From: Trematomus loennbergii
Lineage: Eukaryota > Chordata > Actinopteri > Perciformes > Nototheniidae
DNA length: 64,000 nt
Reading direction: 5' to 3'
Assembly (NCBI GenBank): GCA_012861695.1
Contig: JAAOOA010000640.1
Location: 166,501-230,500, forward strand
This document shows positions 1 to 11,705 of the stretch, in pieces (the first letter of the stretch is position 1; every line of letters starts with the position of its first letter). Both the position numbers and the translations under genes were made by a program. The notes under the pieces were generated by a model, which saw nothing but the letters and a program-made list of their open reading frames with translations, did not search any database and was not told the DNA's origin.

Positions 1-261
1 CTTGCATTTAAATCCGGCTCCCCGTCTCCCCGTCGCTCTGTGTAGCTGGCCTGTACCACTACACCTGCTGTCTTTGGAGCGTCTGCCCCCCACCCTTCTT
101 TCACATAATGGTATGATCCTAGTGTGTCCTCGCATATGATTGGCCGCATGGTGGCTCAGCAAAATAAAGTCCCGCCCCTGCCTGCAAGGATTCTCAGCAA
201 GAGTTGCAGCGGCTGAAGATTCTGCTCACCCCGACGTGAGTCTGCTCTTCTAGCTGCATCC

Positions 262-286
262 CGCGATCGGCGTGTTGGAGACCCTG
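262..286. mobile_element. terminus of a hAT-like non-autonomous element (fragment)
   Basis: The segment ends in CGTGTTGGAGACCCTG. An almost identical end occurs at about 21,163-21,191, where a region containing GATCGACGTGTTGGAGACCCCTG follows a GCTACCGGTAGCTCG motif. Ends of this sort are common in teleost hAT-type MITEs. The partner terminus was not located, so only a fragment is called. Confidence 0.3.
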
Positions 287-297
287 AATTAAATTAT

Positions 298-437
298 CAA
301 GTCACCTCAAGTCAGAAGGCTCAAGTCCAAGTCAAGTCGCAAGTGTTTTGTGATTTTGTCAAGTCGAGTCCAAAGTCATCAAATTGGTAACTCGAGTCTG
401 ACTCGAGTCCAAGTCATGTGACTCGAGTCCACACCTC
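298..437. repeat. AAGTC-rich irregular tandem repeat
   Basis: The sequence is built from short units of AAGTC, CAAGTC and CTCGAGTC, for example ACTCGAGTCCAAGTCATGTG followed by a second ACTCGAGTCCA. The units are irregular rather than a strict microsatellite. Similar AAGTC/ACTCGAGTC arrays are dispersed in fish genomes. No coding potential is seen. Confidence 0.6.
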
Positions 438-1041
438 TGGGACCAACACTATAAATTGACGGGGAAGGGGGTAGCAATAAAGATAACACCATTAAACAGT
501 TACACAACATAACAGACATAATATCGATAGCAGCGTCCCTAGCAACCACCTTGGTAACAATGAAAACGTTGTATTTACACAATTTCCTGAAGTATTCTTC
601 GTAATAACTAGCAAACTAAAGATTATGTAAATCCACTGCACACATAATCTGAAATAACAACTCATATTTCTCGCATCAAATGACATCAAAACGCATTTTA
701 ATGGCCAAACTAACCTTAAAATAGGCATTTTCTACCGAGAATAAAACGAAGGTTGGCCATGTTTTTTTATTTCTGCGGAGAGAAAGTTGAAGATCACGTG
801 ACATAGATGCCAGCCATTGGAAATGAATGGTGAAAAAAAACGTGGGGATCCTACGAATTTCAGAGGCGTTTTTGTAGAAATACTACGTCCCAAGTTGTGG
901 ACCAACGTAGTTATTACACGTTTAGATGTGAGACTGGGTTGGTACTACAGCGTCTCCAGCACTTTCGAGCGGCAATGGCCGGCCGTGGCCCAACCCCACA
1001 TTCCCCTGATAGGTGGAGAGTTGGCCCAATAGCCGTAGCGC
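438..1041. other. non-coding stretch, no gene recognised
   Basis: AT-rich sequence with only short chance open frames on both strands. No protein motif, RNA fold or clear transposon terminus was recognised. Confidence 0.4.
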
Positions 1042-1065
1042 CACTGTCCTGACGTCAGGACAGTG
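1042..1065. other. 24-bp perfect palindrome centred on a CRE-like TGACGTCA
   Basis: Positions 1042-1053 are the exact reverse complement of 1054-1065. The half-site is CACTGTCCTGAC and the eight central bases are TGACGTCA, the consensus CREB/ATF site. It may be coincidental in repeat DNA, but a perfect 24-bp spacer-free palindrome is unusual. No gene is visible next to it. Confidence 0.85.
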
Positions 1066-1558
1066 TTCAAATCTGGATCAGTTTTTATCAGATCCGTTGA
1101 AGCCCCTTTTTTAGAGATTTGGGTACGGAGGAAAAGAGAAAGGGTTTTATTTTCTGACGCTGCGAGAGTTCCCTGACGCACGGTGACCCATATTTATGTA
1201 TAAAAGACATCAAAAAGTGCATTTTGCATGATAGGTCCCCTTTAAGTAAGTCACTAGTACCTTGAATTTGTAGTATTTGAGTAAAAGGTAACAACAGAAG
1301 AGGTAAAAGGTAAAGTATCAGCAAAATGTACGTTAAAGTACTTAAAGTCAAAGTATTGATTACGCAGTAAAATATAGTTATTTTAGAGTAATCCACACAT
1401 CTGGAGAAACATGGCCGCTCCATTTGAAGTCTCCTCCAAACGCGTTCAACCAAAGCGACCTTCATCTCCCGGAGTCAGACGACACAGCTGATGGATCCTT
1501 CAGCTATCCCAGAATTCATTGCGCGCCGGTGACCAGCGAGTTTGATGTCCGCAGACTC
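1066..1558. other. non-coding stretch, no gene recognised
   Basis: Contains the phrase ATAGGTCCCCTTTAAG at about 1,231, which resembles the TTAA-type MITE ends common in fish (compare GGGGACCTTTAA near 8,416). A run of AAGTA/GTACTT words lies at 1,240-1,350. No supportable gene. Confidence 0.35.
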
Positions 1559-1807
1559 AGAGGAAAATACTTTAAAGTAAGTATTGATTTTAACACCTAC
1601 GCCAAAACCCAAGAGGCCTAAAGCGTACATCTTCAATAAATATATATAAAATGACTGTCTAAACTATTTAATAAATATATAAACGTTTTAATATAAATTC
1701 TTTACATAAAAATAATTTTTAGCAGATCATCATCGCCTCAATCATGTTTACCTTTTACAATAAAAGTGTTCCCTGCTTCTCACTCAGAGCAACTCCACAA
1801 ACTAGCT

Positions 1808-1953
<146 letters not shown>

Positions 1954-2645
1954 GCAACACATTCTCACTCCCAACTCGGCCTATGTTGACGTTATGTCAG
2001 GGTGTCTGTCGTCACTTTCCAACGCAGTGGGGGGGCCTTTAGCGTCGAGTTTCAACTATCAGGGAGTCCCATTGACTTGCATAGAGCTCCCTGAACGTTG
2101 AGCAAAGCGGAGAGAATACTTACTTCCGGGTGTAAAATTCTCTAAAGCAACTACTATGAGCTGCTCCGACCCTCGGTCCTGACGGACTCCAAAAGTCCGA
2201 CATTATACAATCAAACAAATAAATAAACACAAGGATAATTGTGTGTTATTGTTGAGTAAATAACAGTGTGGTTTAGAAAAGAATACAAAATTAGAAGGAA
2301 AAAGCGATGAAACAATACAGATGTCAGTTTTCTGAGCCCCTACTCTCCCCCTAACTGACGGCAACAAAAGTCAGACACAATTAAAATAAGAAGTAAACAC
2401 AATAAGTGTGGCTTGATATTGAGTTAGAAAAAGGTTGATAAACGATGTGAGAATGGATCTGCGGAGAGCATTTCTCCGCGATCCCAACTCGTCTATTACC
2501 AACGTTCAGGAGCTCTATGCAAGTCAATGGGACTCCCTGATAGTTGAAACTCGACGCTAAAGGGCCCCCCACTGCGTTGGAAAGTGACGACAGGGACCCT
2601 GACATAACGTCAACATAGGCCGAGTTGGGAGTGAGAATGTGTTGC
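1954..2645. mobile_element. foldback / long-TIR MITE inserted inside a CA microsatellite
   Basis: The arm 1,954-2,101 begins GCAACACATTCTCACTCCCA. It is the inverted complement, with few mismatches, of 2,499-2,645. The arms are about 147 bp and the loop is about 400 bp of AT-rich non-coding DNA. Both outer edges abut CA repeats (1,808-1,947 and 2,648-2,770), so the element appears to have landed in a pre-existing CA tract. It is absent from the right copy of block A. No transposase ORF is present, so it would be non-autonomous. Confidence 0.85.
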
Positions 2646-2647
2646 TT

Positions 2648-2648
2648 A

Positions 2649-2691
<43 letters not shown>

Positions 2692-2729
2692 ACACCACAC
2701 ACACACACACAACACACACACACACACAC

Positions 2730-2770
<41 letters not shown>
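2648..2770. repeat. interrupted (CA)n microsatellite
   Basis: About 120 bp of CA with ACCACA and AACACA interruptions. It forms the right-hand half of the CA tract split by the foldback element. Confidence 0.97.
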
Positions 2771-2772
<2 letters not shown>

Positions 2773-2847
2773 TATGAAAAGTCCTTTATAAAACTTGAAA
2801 ACCCTTTTGTACCCCTCTATAACAGATGTAATAACTTTTATTTTTTT

Positions 2848-3341
2848 GAATAAAGAAACTTCTGAAGCAATTGGAAACAGGACTCAGAGAGACACGAGGA
2901 GAGCTGGAGCTTTGATGGCAAACACTGACCGTTTATTTGGAGCTTTGGCCGGAGAATTCACACGACATGTCACGGGCCAGAAGGTCTGACCACACGGTAG
3001 AGATGCCAAATCAATTCTGAAGAAACCTTCCTCTCGTATGATGTTTGAACTAGTTTCGCTAAGGGTAATCAACATTCTTCATTAGTCAAACTAAACAGCG
3101 GAGGAAACTGAATCAAATGTAGTTTTCGGTTATGGCTTGGGGTCATCTACACCCGAGAAGGATGTGTTCCAGGTGTCCCACAACAATGACTATCTCTGAC
3201 CGAGAGTTGCCCGGTCACAAACTGGCAACAACAACAACTTGCTAGGGCAGCCCCTCCTTAAGGGAGATAGCAGCTGCTCAATGTTGGAGCATCTGTGTCA
3301 GAGGGCGAAAGAGGACACTATGGGAAATGATTCCCTAACAT
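2848..3341 (-). mobile_element. left-copy-specific 0.5-kb insertion, possible solo LTR
   Basis: This segment is missing from the right copy of block A, where about 20 unrelated bases stand between the same flanks (46,360-46,383). Read on the minus strand it starts TGTTAGGGAATC and ends TTTATTCA, so it has the TG...CA ends of an LTR. It contains no ORF of note and no convincing target-site duplication, so the LTR identification is weak. It is more certain as an insertion relative to the paralogue. Confidence 0.35.
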
Positions 3342-5104
3342 GGAGCTAGTTACTCTAAATGTTTCATATTGATTCAAATAAAGAACCAAACTTGTGCTCT
3401 TATATTAAATATTCATAAACATGTATAATCTAAAATGAAACTTCAGGAGACGTAATGAAATGTCTACCCTTAGCATATTTTAAAAACATTTATTTACATG
3501 TTTTTGAAACATATCTTCAAGGAGAAACAAAATCACCTCTTTGCATATTTATTACTTTTGGACCAAAAACTTTCCTATAGTCAGAAAACCATTACTGTTT
3601 TTGTTTTTAAGAAACTAAATATCTGTGGAGAGGATTTCTAATTAGGGTCAACACCTGATTTGCATCTTTCTGATAACTTTGAAAGATTTGAGTGATTTGA
3701 CATCAAATGTATTTATAATGTAATTATACATTCATCCAAACCCCAAGAGGCCGTATGGAGCTTTGTTCAGAAGACGATAATAGAAGAAGCTGCTGTCTTT
3801 CAGTAGACCACATCAGTCTACTTGTTTTTATTTACTCACTTGATATATGGTTACAAATGATTACACATGATAACAATGATTAAATGATAAAGAAAAACAA
3901 TCTGAACTAAACTGCTGAAACTCAAGTCTCTAAATAAAACCATAAATGCTTAATATCTAAAAAGGTAAAAATGCAAAGTAACTGAATGCAAATCTTAAAA
4001 ACAGGAGACTTTTCTTTCAAATCTGTCGTCACTGACACCTGTTTCATATCCAACACATTCAAGGTGTGATCATCATCATACATGGTTAAAGAAACACCAC
4101 AAACATCAGCATGTTATGCACATGATCAAATGATGAAGAAAAAGATGAACTCAACTGACAACAATCAAGTCTCAAAATAAAGCAACTACTGATGAACATG
4201 TAAAAAGTAATAAATGCAAACTGCTGAAATGCAACTCATAAACAAACTAAAATGGAGGCTTTTCTTTGTTCTACTTCCCAGCAGAAAGCTGCGTCTCTTT
4301 TATATGCAGTACATGTGATGAGTGTGATTTGGAAGAGACTGAGCTGCAGGTTAAACATCCTCATATGTGGAGAATACACAATAACATCAGAACAAATGAC
4401 ACATCTTTTACACCAAACATAGTTTAAATATCAGTAAAAAGCCTCAAGAGCTGCAAAGTCTTTCTGCAGAACTGTCACCTAAAGATTCAAAGGCATCATT
4501 TTCTGATTCCAAAAGTATATGCCTCAGTCAATTTACTTTACATGAAAAGAACAAGTCATGAAATAATGCATTGGTTTATTTGCCATACTTTGTATATAGA
4601 GGAGAGAGAGAGCTGCTGTAGCTAGCATTGAACAGCAGGGGGGGCTCTTTCCTCAATTTGAAACCAGAGCAACAATTGAGGGTCTGTGTTCGTCTGGAGC
4701 TCCACAAACTCTCTCAATTATATTCATGCTGGTAACGACGAGTATCCTCATTCAACATCTCTTCCAAACAATCCTTCAGTTTGTTTTCTTCTTCTTCTGC
4801 TTGGTAACCAGCTGGAGGAGCATGCACAGTTAGCTACAGTTTGGGCTGCATGCGGAACTTCACGGACATTGTGAGGAGGGACTTTGGGTCACAAAGGACA
4901 AAGGGAACCCACAAGGTGGAAAATATGAATGCTATAACATAATAACGTGAAGTAAGGATTGGTTATTGACCGGTAAACCACAAAGGGTGCTGTTTGCAGA
5001 ATTAAAAGTTAAAAAAGGTCAATCACATTATCAACATCACACTTGGTATATTGAAATACCTTTCATCAACGTGTAGAGCTTGTTTTCTACTCAGCTGTGT
5101 TCTC
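3342..5104. other. conserved 3' flank of the GTPase exon
   Basis: This 1.76-kb non-coding stretch lies just downstream (minus strand) of the GTPase exon. It is almost unchanged in the right copy at 46,383-48,150, including the G-run near 4,640 and the sequence at 4,686-4,874. It may include the 3' UTR. Only short chance open frames are present, and the 62-codon frame at 4,686-4,874 has no recognisable domain. Confidence 0.6.
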
Positions 5105-6755
5105 TCAGAGGAGATCCCTAGCGGCTTTACTGTAGCTCAGCGCTGATTTGATTCTTGGATTTTGATCCATTTTACTTTTTATCTCCTCCAGTTTCTTGAC
5201 CTTCTCTGTGTCTCCCTTCTCATTCATCTTCTGATCAGGAAGTCCAGGTGCACCTGAATCTCCAGTGAAACAACCTTCAGGGCGATCTCATCCAGTTTGA
5301 CAACATGTTGGAAACACTCTTCCAGACACTGATCTTTGTCTTTCTGGAGCTCTGTCATTTTCTTCTGGAGAGTTTCCAAGTGGCTCACTGACTTCTCACT
5401 GCCTTGTTTACCCTTCTCATACATGTCTTTCATCTCTTGTCTGTCCTTCTTAACTCTCCTGGTCTTGCTCACATATTCCAGTGTGTTTTCTGATGATCTG
5501 GATCACTGCACTCATCCTCACATTCAGTGCATTGTGCTTCTTTCACATGTTTGGATACATGACACTGACCAGTACACACCGTGCAGTAGAGCTCATTTCC
5601 TCTGTATTGCATGACCACACTGTGACTTGGATACCAGGCCAGTGGGCATGGATAGTGACAGTTCTCCTTACAGACTTCACAGCAGACAGCTCCTCCATAG
5701 TTTAACCCTAACGCCCACCATTTCCTCTCATCGATAGGTTCTTTACATTTATAGACTTCATCAACTTCTATTGTGAAGTCCTTGTTATTCTTCATGTCTT
5801 GTTCGTGTTTCTTCAGAACTTCCTGAGTCTGTTGGATCTTCCTGTTTCTGTTTAATGAACTCAATCCTCTCCTGCAGGTTGTGGATGCAGGCTGCCAGTC
5901 TGATGCGTGAATTCAACACTTCAATGGTTCCTGTCAGGTTCTGTGGTTTGGTATTTTCCAGGAAATCTGCAAATGGACTGATTTCATCTTCTGTTGATTT
6001 CCATGCATTCTTTAGAGCACGCTCATTTCTCCTATTTCTCTCTATATTCTGCTTGTTATTAAACATGAAATGAACAGGCTGACCCTGTTCATCTTTTGCA
6101 CACATGATTTTCTCATCTTTCAGAGCTTCTAGAACATTATCAGGTTTCACAAAATCTGAGTGTGTGACGAGGGCAACGATGTTCTTCTCTATGTCTTTTC
6201 CAAACAGAGACACCACTGAATCAAAGACGTACCTCAGTCGATCACTCAGTCGATTGTCACTCGCTTTCAGCACCAGACACACTGCATCGATCTCATGAAC
6301 TCCATCTGTTGAGCAGAACAAGTCCAATAATCTTTCTCTGACGAGGACATCTCCCTCAGTCCCTCTGGTATCTCCAAACCCAGGAGTATCGATGATGGTC
6401 AGAGAGAAGGGCAGAGTTCTATCTTCAAGACCAAAGACCTCGTACACGATCACGTGTGACGTCTGACTTTCTGTTTGACTCTTCTTCTCTTCCCGTACGA
6501 TCTGAAAACAGACATTGTCCTCAAACTCCACTCCCAGGGCGTAGTTAACCAGAGCGTTGATCAGAGTGGATTTTCCTGTTCCTGTTTCACCAACAAGCAA
6601 GATGGTTTTGTTATCTTTGTTGGATCTCTTTCCCCGAGAGTCAGTCTTCTTATATAGCCAATGTTATTTTTTCTGGTATCAGCTGGTAGACAGAAGGAGA
6701 TCCTGGAATGATCTCAACTCTGTATTTGGTGTTATCATGTCTGTATGAGGTGTTC
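5105..6755 (-). pseudogene. AIG1/GIMAP-like P-loop GTPase exon with Cys/His-rich tail and coiled coil (frameshifted)
   Basis: Probable last coding exon of a teleost-specific immune-type GTPase gene. A splice acceptor (minus-strand TTTCTACAG) precedes 6,755. A frame at 6,600-5,785 shows Walker A GETGTGKS, the G3 motif DTPG about 60 residues later, and a G4-like THSD. These match the AIG1/GIMAP-septin-like GTPase class. A second frame (5,864-5,469) is Cys/His-rich with repeated CxxC spacing, suggesting zinc binding. A third (5,472-5,224) is a charged coiled coil. The frames are joined only through apparent single-base indels near 6,635, 5,850, 5,470 and 5,230. The likely stop is TGA at 5,107-5,105. 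In-frame stops are otherwise absent, so either recent decay or consensus error is possible. It is probably nucleotide-binding and cytosolic in the family. Catalysis is not shown here. Confidence 0.75.
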
Positions 6756-6889
6756 CTGTAGAAAAGTACAAATATTAGCTCCAAACTAATGAATATAGAA
6801 TTACAAAAATACCACCTCAAAAAAAGCGGTTTAGTGTCTGTACACCTTAATCCTCAAAGAACTCTCAAATATGATTATTATATATGAAT

Positions 6890-6932
6890 ATGTTATATAT
6901 ATATATATATACATATATATTTATATATTTCA
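6890..6932. repeat. (AT)n-rich simple repeat
   Basis: Short AT dinucleotide tract in the intron upstream of the GTPase exon. It recurs in the right copy at about 49,945-49,976 with a different length. Confidence 0.85.
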
Positions 6933-7082
6933 ATACTAATTACTCAAAGGCCACACACTATTTTACCTGGAACATGTAATAATGTCATAATGTTGTAATT
7001 AAATTGAAAAGGTTAAGGGTTGTTATGTCTTATCACTATTTGAGTCACTATAAGAAAGACAGCTTCACTCTCACAGCAGGCT

Positions 7083-7250
7083 GAAAGCAGGAGGCCTCGA
7101 CATTAATGGAAATGTACTGTATGCGTTCACTTTCACTTTCATAAAAGTGTACTTGTACAACGTGAGGCTAGTCCAGACATGTCCAGTCTTTGACTACAAA
7201 GGAATAAAATGACTCCAGCACTTCAGAAATTGCAGTACCCATAAGGAGCT
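7083..7250. other. segment present only in the left copy of block A
   Basis: The left copy reads CAGCAGGCTG, then about 165 bp, then GAGCTGTACACATGCC. The right copy joins CAGCAGGCTG directly to TGTACACATGCC at about 50,132. GCTG occurs at both edges, as expected for a microhomology-mediated deletion in the right copy. The sequence has no coding content. Confidence 0.7.
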
Positions 7251-7360
7251 GTACACATGCCGCAGTATTTGCGTGGCTGTGTCTTTATTTGTCCAGTGGC
7301 GATCTGTTCATCTGTCATACTGATCATCCAGTCAATAACGCCATCGAAAAGAATATGATA
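7226..7360. repeat. dispersed repeat, inverted relative copy at 56,555-56,705
   Basis: The stretch GCAGTACCCATAAGGAGCTG through TGCGTGGCTGTGTCTTTA and on to the CATCGAAAA...ATATGAT words reappears in reverse complement at 56,555-56,705. Part of it is also in the right copy of block A (50,135-50,250). The family is unrecognised. Confidence 0.7.
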
Positions 7361-7403
7361 CATTACAGTGGAACTACTTCTGGGTCTTTGTGTGTCATTC
7401 AAG

Positions 7404-7404
7404 G

Positions 7405-7485
<81 letters not shown>

Positions 7486-7530
7486 GTGTGTGTGTGTGTG
7501 TGCGTGCGTGCGTGCGTGTGTGTGGCACAA
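7404..7530. repeat. (GT)n microsatellite
   Basis: About 125 bp of GT with one TTG interruption and a GTGC cluster near 7,500-7,520. The paralogous tract at 50,293-50,427 has a different interruption pattern. Confidence 0.98.
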
Positions 7531-7614
7531 GCTCATTTTGAGCGAGCGAGCGAGAGAGAGAGCGGTACCGGGGATTATTGCTGTTAGCATTGGGTTAGTA
7601 GCTATGCTAACGGA

Positions 7615-10600
7615 CATAAGGAGCTTTTTCTACAACAGGTGGAAGAGAGCTCTCTCCTGACAGACTGAGAGGCTGATAACCTCAGCTCAGTGAGGTAAAG
7701 GCACACCTTGATATGATCATTATAGTTATAAAAATATAAGAGAATAAATGAAAAACAGGTATAAAATACTATCTGACAGTAAAAAAAAGTAGTTATTAAT
7801 AAACAAGAATACAGTTTGAAAGGGGAGTGATTTGTAAAATATCCATAAAGAAAAAGAAAATCTGTTTCATATGGGTGTTGAGAGATGTATCCATAGATCT
7901 CTTAATTTTGCTCTCAAAGTGCACCAGATTGATGCTTTTAGCTTCAACATTTAAAAGATAATCTTCCCGGACCCCCCTAGTGGAGGTGAGGACCCCCCTA
8001 GAGGAGGTGAGGTCGCACCCCCCCACTTAAATCATGTCCACATGGATAGGAAACTAAATACATTAGCACACATCTTGTGTCCATATCTTTCTGTTTTGGT
8101 GGTCATGCCACACCGTGCACGTGCATGCATTCGAGAGTCGTGGTGAGATATCTGGATTAAGAGGTTGCTTTTCTTTGCACAGCAGCATGAAAGAAAGGCG
8201 AAATGAATGGGCTGTGATTTTAGTTTTTTTTAGCAGAGGTTGAGTTCAATAATTGTTCCCCACCCCTGCTCTAAAGTAACAGAAAGAGAATCAGCACTTT
8301 GGAAACAGAGGGGATTATGGGTAATGCTGCAATTATCTGTTTGGTGTTTCAGCCAATCAGAGACAGGCTCTGGATATATCTGAGACCTGTGATATTGATG
8401 AAAAACAGTATAATAGGGGACCTTTAACATCTGGAGCTTTACAGTTTTAAAGTTAAGTTTATACCAGAGGGCATTTTTTAACCGGTGACGTAAGGACTAC
8501 ACCTTTCAAGTTTTATCGGAGGGAAATAATTGTCACATTGTGATAAGAAAGGTTAAAACCTCGGGACCTACGGGGCCACTTAAAACGTATTTTCAAAATG
8601 TTAAACGTGACATTTTTTTATTTCAAACATGAAATCATTCTTGTGTGGACCAAAATACAATACGAATTATTATACGTGACTATTCTTAACCAAAGTGACA
8701 GAAATGGCATAAAAACACATTGATTCTAATATGTGTCATTTTTGACCCACTTACAGATGGAGCGTCTTATTTTGGACAGTTTAAAACGCGAGGGTCGTGA
8801 TTGGTTCGTGCACGGTCCGTGATGGCCGGCCGGCCCCCAGTCTGACTTGATACCGCCCCCGTGATAAATAAATGTAATTATTGTGAAGCCAGCTGCAATG
8901 GATCATTGATCCACCAGGGGGTGCAGTGGGGTTCCACACTGGAGTCATGTGTGGAGTCTTGTACAGTATGTCTGGTACTAATGTATAGCGGATCTTTGTT
9001 AAGATCCATATGTCACGGATAGGATCATAGTCTGTGCTAAATAAGACATGTAATCATTTACAAAACATCACCATGTTGTTATTTAACAAAATAATGTTGT
9101 TTAGTCGAAAAAACGAACAGCAGCCGACTCTCGATTTTTAATCCTAATTTAATCGTTTATGTTCGCCGAATTGACATGAAATCACTGACAAATATGAATA
9201 TACTGTATTCAACTTCATTAAAATGTTATTAACGTGCCTAAACTCAGTAATTCACTAAAAATTACTGATCCCTCCGCGTCGCGGAGGTATCTTGATCCCT
9301 GGGTGTTATTTTCCCCATAATGACCAAGTCGCTGCAAATTATCCCGCTTATTACATGGCCACATTCTCAACAAAGTAACGACATGACTCCCGATATTAAT
9401 TAAAATGCTTTTATGGATTTAGAAAATATTTTTATTGATTTAAAAAATTGTTGTATGTATTGATTTAAATTTACATGCATCCGCTAAGAAAAATAGTCCG
9501 TTGTTACCGTTTTTTAAACAGTCAGAATGAAACGGCAGCTCTCAGCTGTGTGTTTACACTCCTAATGGCCCATCACAGCTCTCTCCCCCCTGATCTTTCT
9601 TTTCCAACAGTTAAGTTAACTGTAGGTTACTCTGAGTGACAAGCTTACAGTTAGTGAAGTAACACTTTTTTTTTGTGAGTCACGACCTCGCTGTTTCATT
9701 CTAACATAACGCTCCAAATATGACTGTTTCCACTCAGACTTCAATACAGCAACACCATTGTTTGGTTTCCATGGTAGCGTGTCTCTTTAGTAGCGTGCAC
9801 TCCTTTCCTGTAAATTACAGGTCCAGCCAGGCAAAACAGTAATATGAAATATGAACGTTAGTTTTTAACTGAAATGATCAAATAAAGTCAAAATGTCACC
9901 AGCCCCACCCCACTATGTTGAGTATAGCCTACTCTTTGTTTAAAACAAATTGGCCATCGGAATGTGTGTGTCCCAACCCCCCCCCTGTGATATCTCTTCT
10001 CCAGCAGTCTGTAGGTTTGTGTTCGCAGATCATCACCCTTAGCTATTTCAATTACCTCTCAAACAACCTAAACTAGTTATAAATGTTTATTTTAAATAAA
10101 GTATGTTTCTTCACATGTTAGGTCTATATATTGAAGGTTCATTGAAAGTAAAGCTTACTTTGGTTCTTGTGCTCTAGTTCTTCAAGGAATCTTACTGAGA
10201 ACGTTATGTTTCCTCTGACTGCTTATGCCAAAAGCAACGACAAATTATCTGTTTTAAATACCTTTTTAGACCGTAAACTTTAGAATGAAATGTAATACCG
10301 GTTAGTTTTTTGTGTTCATACTGACAGAAGAAGAAATAAATTAAGTATGAATGAGAATAAGACTTATGTAATGTATTGACATTTGATCAGTATAAATGTA
10401 TTACTAACTTTATCCACTGTGGTACCGAAGCTTGGATCACCGCCAAAGACATGGCGGTGATCGGGCAGCTGGCAGCTTTCAATATTTTTCATGTGCGATT
10501 CTAACGCTTTCAGAAAGTGAAACATACAGCATCATTTGAGAAAAATAAATCAAAATAAGCGTTATAAATGAACCCTGACTACTTGTTTTAGGACTCACTG

Positions 10601-10618
10601 TATTTTGGTACTTTCTAG
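7615..10618. other. 3-kb non-coding interval
   Basis: No supportable gene. Visible fragments are a MITE-like end GGGGACCTTTAA at about 8,413, and a block at 10,020-10,110 (GCAGATCATCACCC...CTAAACTAGTTATAAAT) that recurs in reverse complement near 18,470-18,540. A CCTCCGCGTCGCGGAGG palindrome lies at about 9,272. All open frames are short. Confidence 0.5.
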
Positions 10619-10990
10619 GTCTGTGGGCCAAATCCGGCCCCGACTTCATTTGATTTGGCCCGCAAGAGCTTCAAACATATAATATGTTTATTATACGGTT
10701 TCATGCCACTTACAGAAGCACAATGTCCATAAACTACATGTACCACAATGCATCTTGTGACATGCGCACTGAAGAGACTTGCAATTATTTGAAATTATTT
10801 GCCCTAAACTTCTGCTCTCAGACATAGTTAATTATGAAGTTATTACCTTATCCGATAATAATCCAATGCACAGGCAATAATGTTATATAAAACATTATTT
10901 ATATATATAGTCTTAAAGTTACAACCGGCCCTTTGAGTGCAACCTTAATGCTGATGTGGCCCGCGATGAAATTGAGTTTGACACCCCCTG
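10619..10990. mobile_element. hAT-type MITE, copy 1
   Basis: The right end is GAGTTTGACACCCCCTG, the well-known hAT (Charlie-like) terminus CAGGGGTGTCAAACTC in reverse. The body from about 10,733 is collinear with 37,165-37,425, including ACATGCGCACTGAAGAGACT and the GATAATAATCCAAT words. The left end is less clear. No transposase. Confidence 0.7.
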
Positions 10991-11580
10991 CTCTAGGTAA
11001 TGGAAATGTGAACATGGAGGTGTAAAGATGCGGTTGCAGGTCAACACAAGACAACACATTAACTATTTAAATGGTCATAAGACATACACTGAGCACTTCC
11101 TTGGCATCAAGGTAATCACTAGAGAGAATACATTTGTGGAATAATAATCTTTTCTAATACTGTGGACATGAAATAGAAATTGAGGAGCTACATTCCTGGA
11201 ATATGTGTACTGAGTCATGCTTTGTTGCGAACACAACAGTGGGGAGCCTTGTTGCAGTCGCCTCAAAAGACAGAAAAGAGGGAGCCATGCGCCAGTCTTT
11301 GAAGCTGTCAATCTCTTCTGTCAAAGACCATTGCAAGACTATTTATGTTTGGATTCTCACTTGAGGAATCTTAACCTGAGCCACAATAAATTGTCTATAA
11401 TATTTATTATATATATATTTATATATTACTGTCTATCTTTCTTACAGTGCAGACGCTTTTCTGCTTGCTCTTGCCTCTGCTTACTTTTTATGCTGATTTT
11501 CCTATTCTTATTCTCTGAAAACTTCGAGCAGCGGCTCCTGGACATTAATTATCACTGGGACAGTTATTCATCGTAAATAG
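10991..11580. other. non-coding stretch upstream of the L2 LINE
   Basis: Contains a 119-codon chance frame (11,217-11,576) without recognisable domains. The true 5' end of the LINE may lie inside this interval, but no boundary or target duplication could be fixed. Confidence 0.35.
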
Positions 11581-11705
11581 ACGGAGGGTTTCAGCCATAT
11601 TTCAACTTTTTACGACGACCTCAGTCTTACAGTAGCGTGGCCTAGCAACAGCTAAAGCCTGGTAGGCTACTGCATGCTATTTAGCTTAAGCTAGTTGGTA
11701 GCAAA

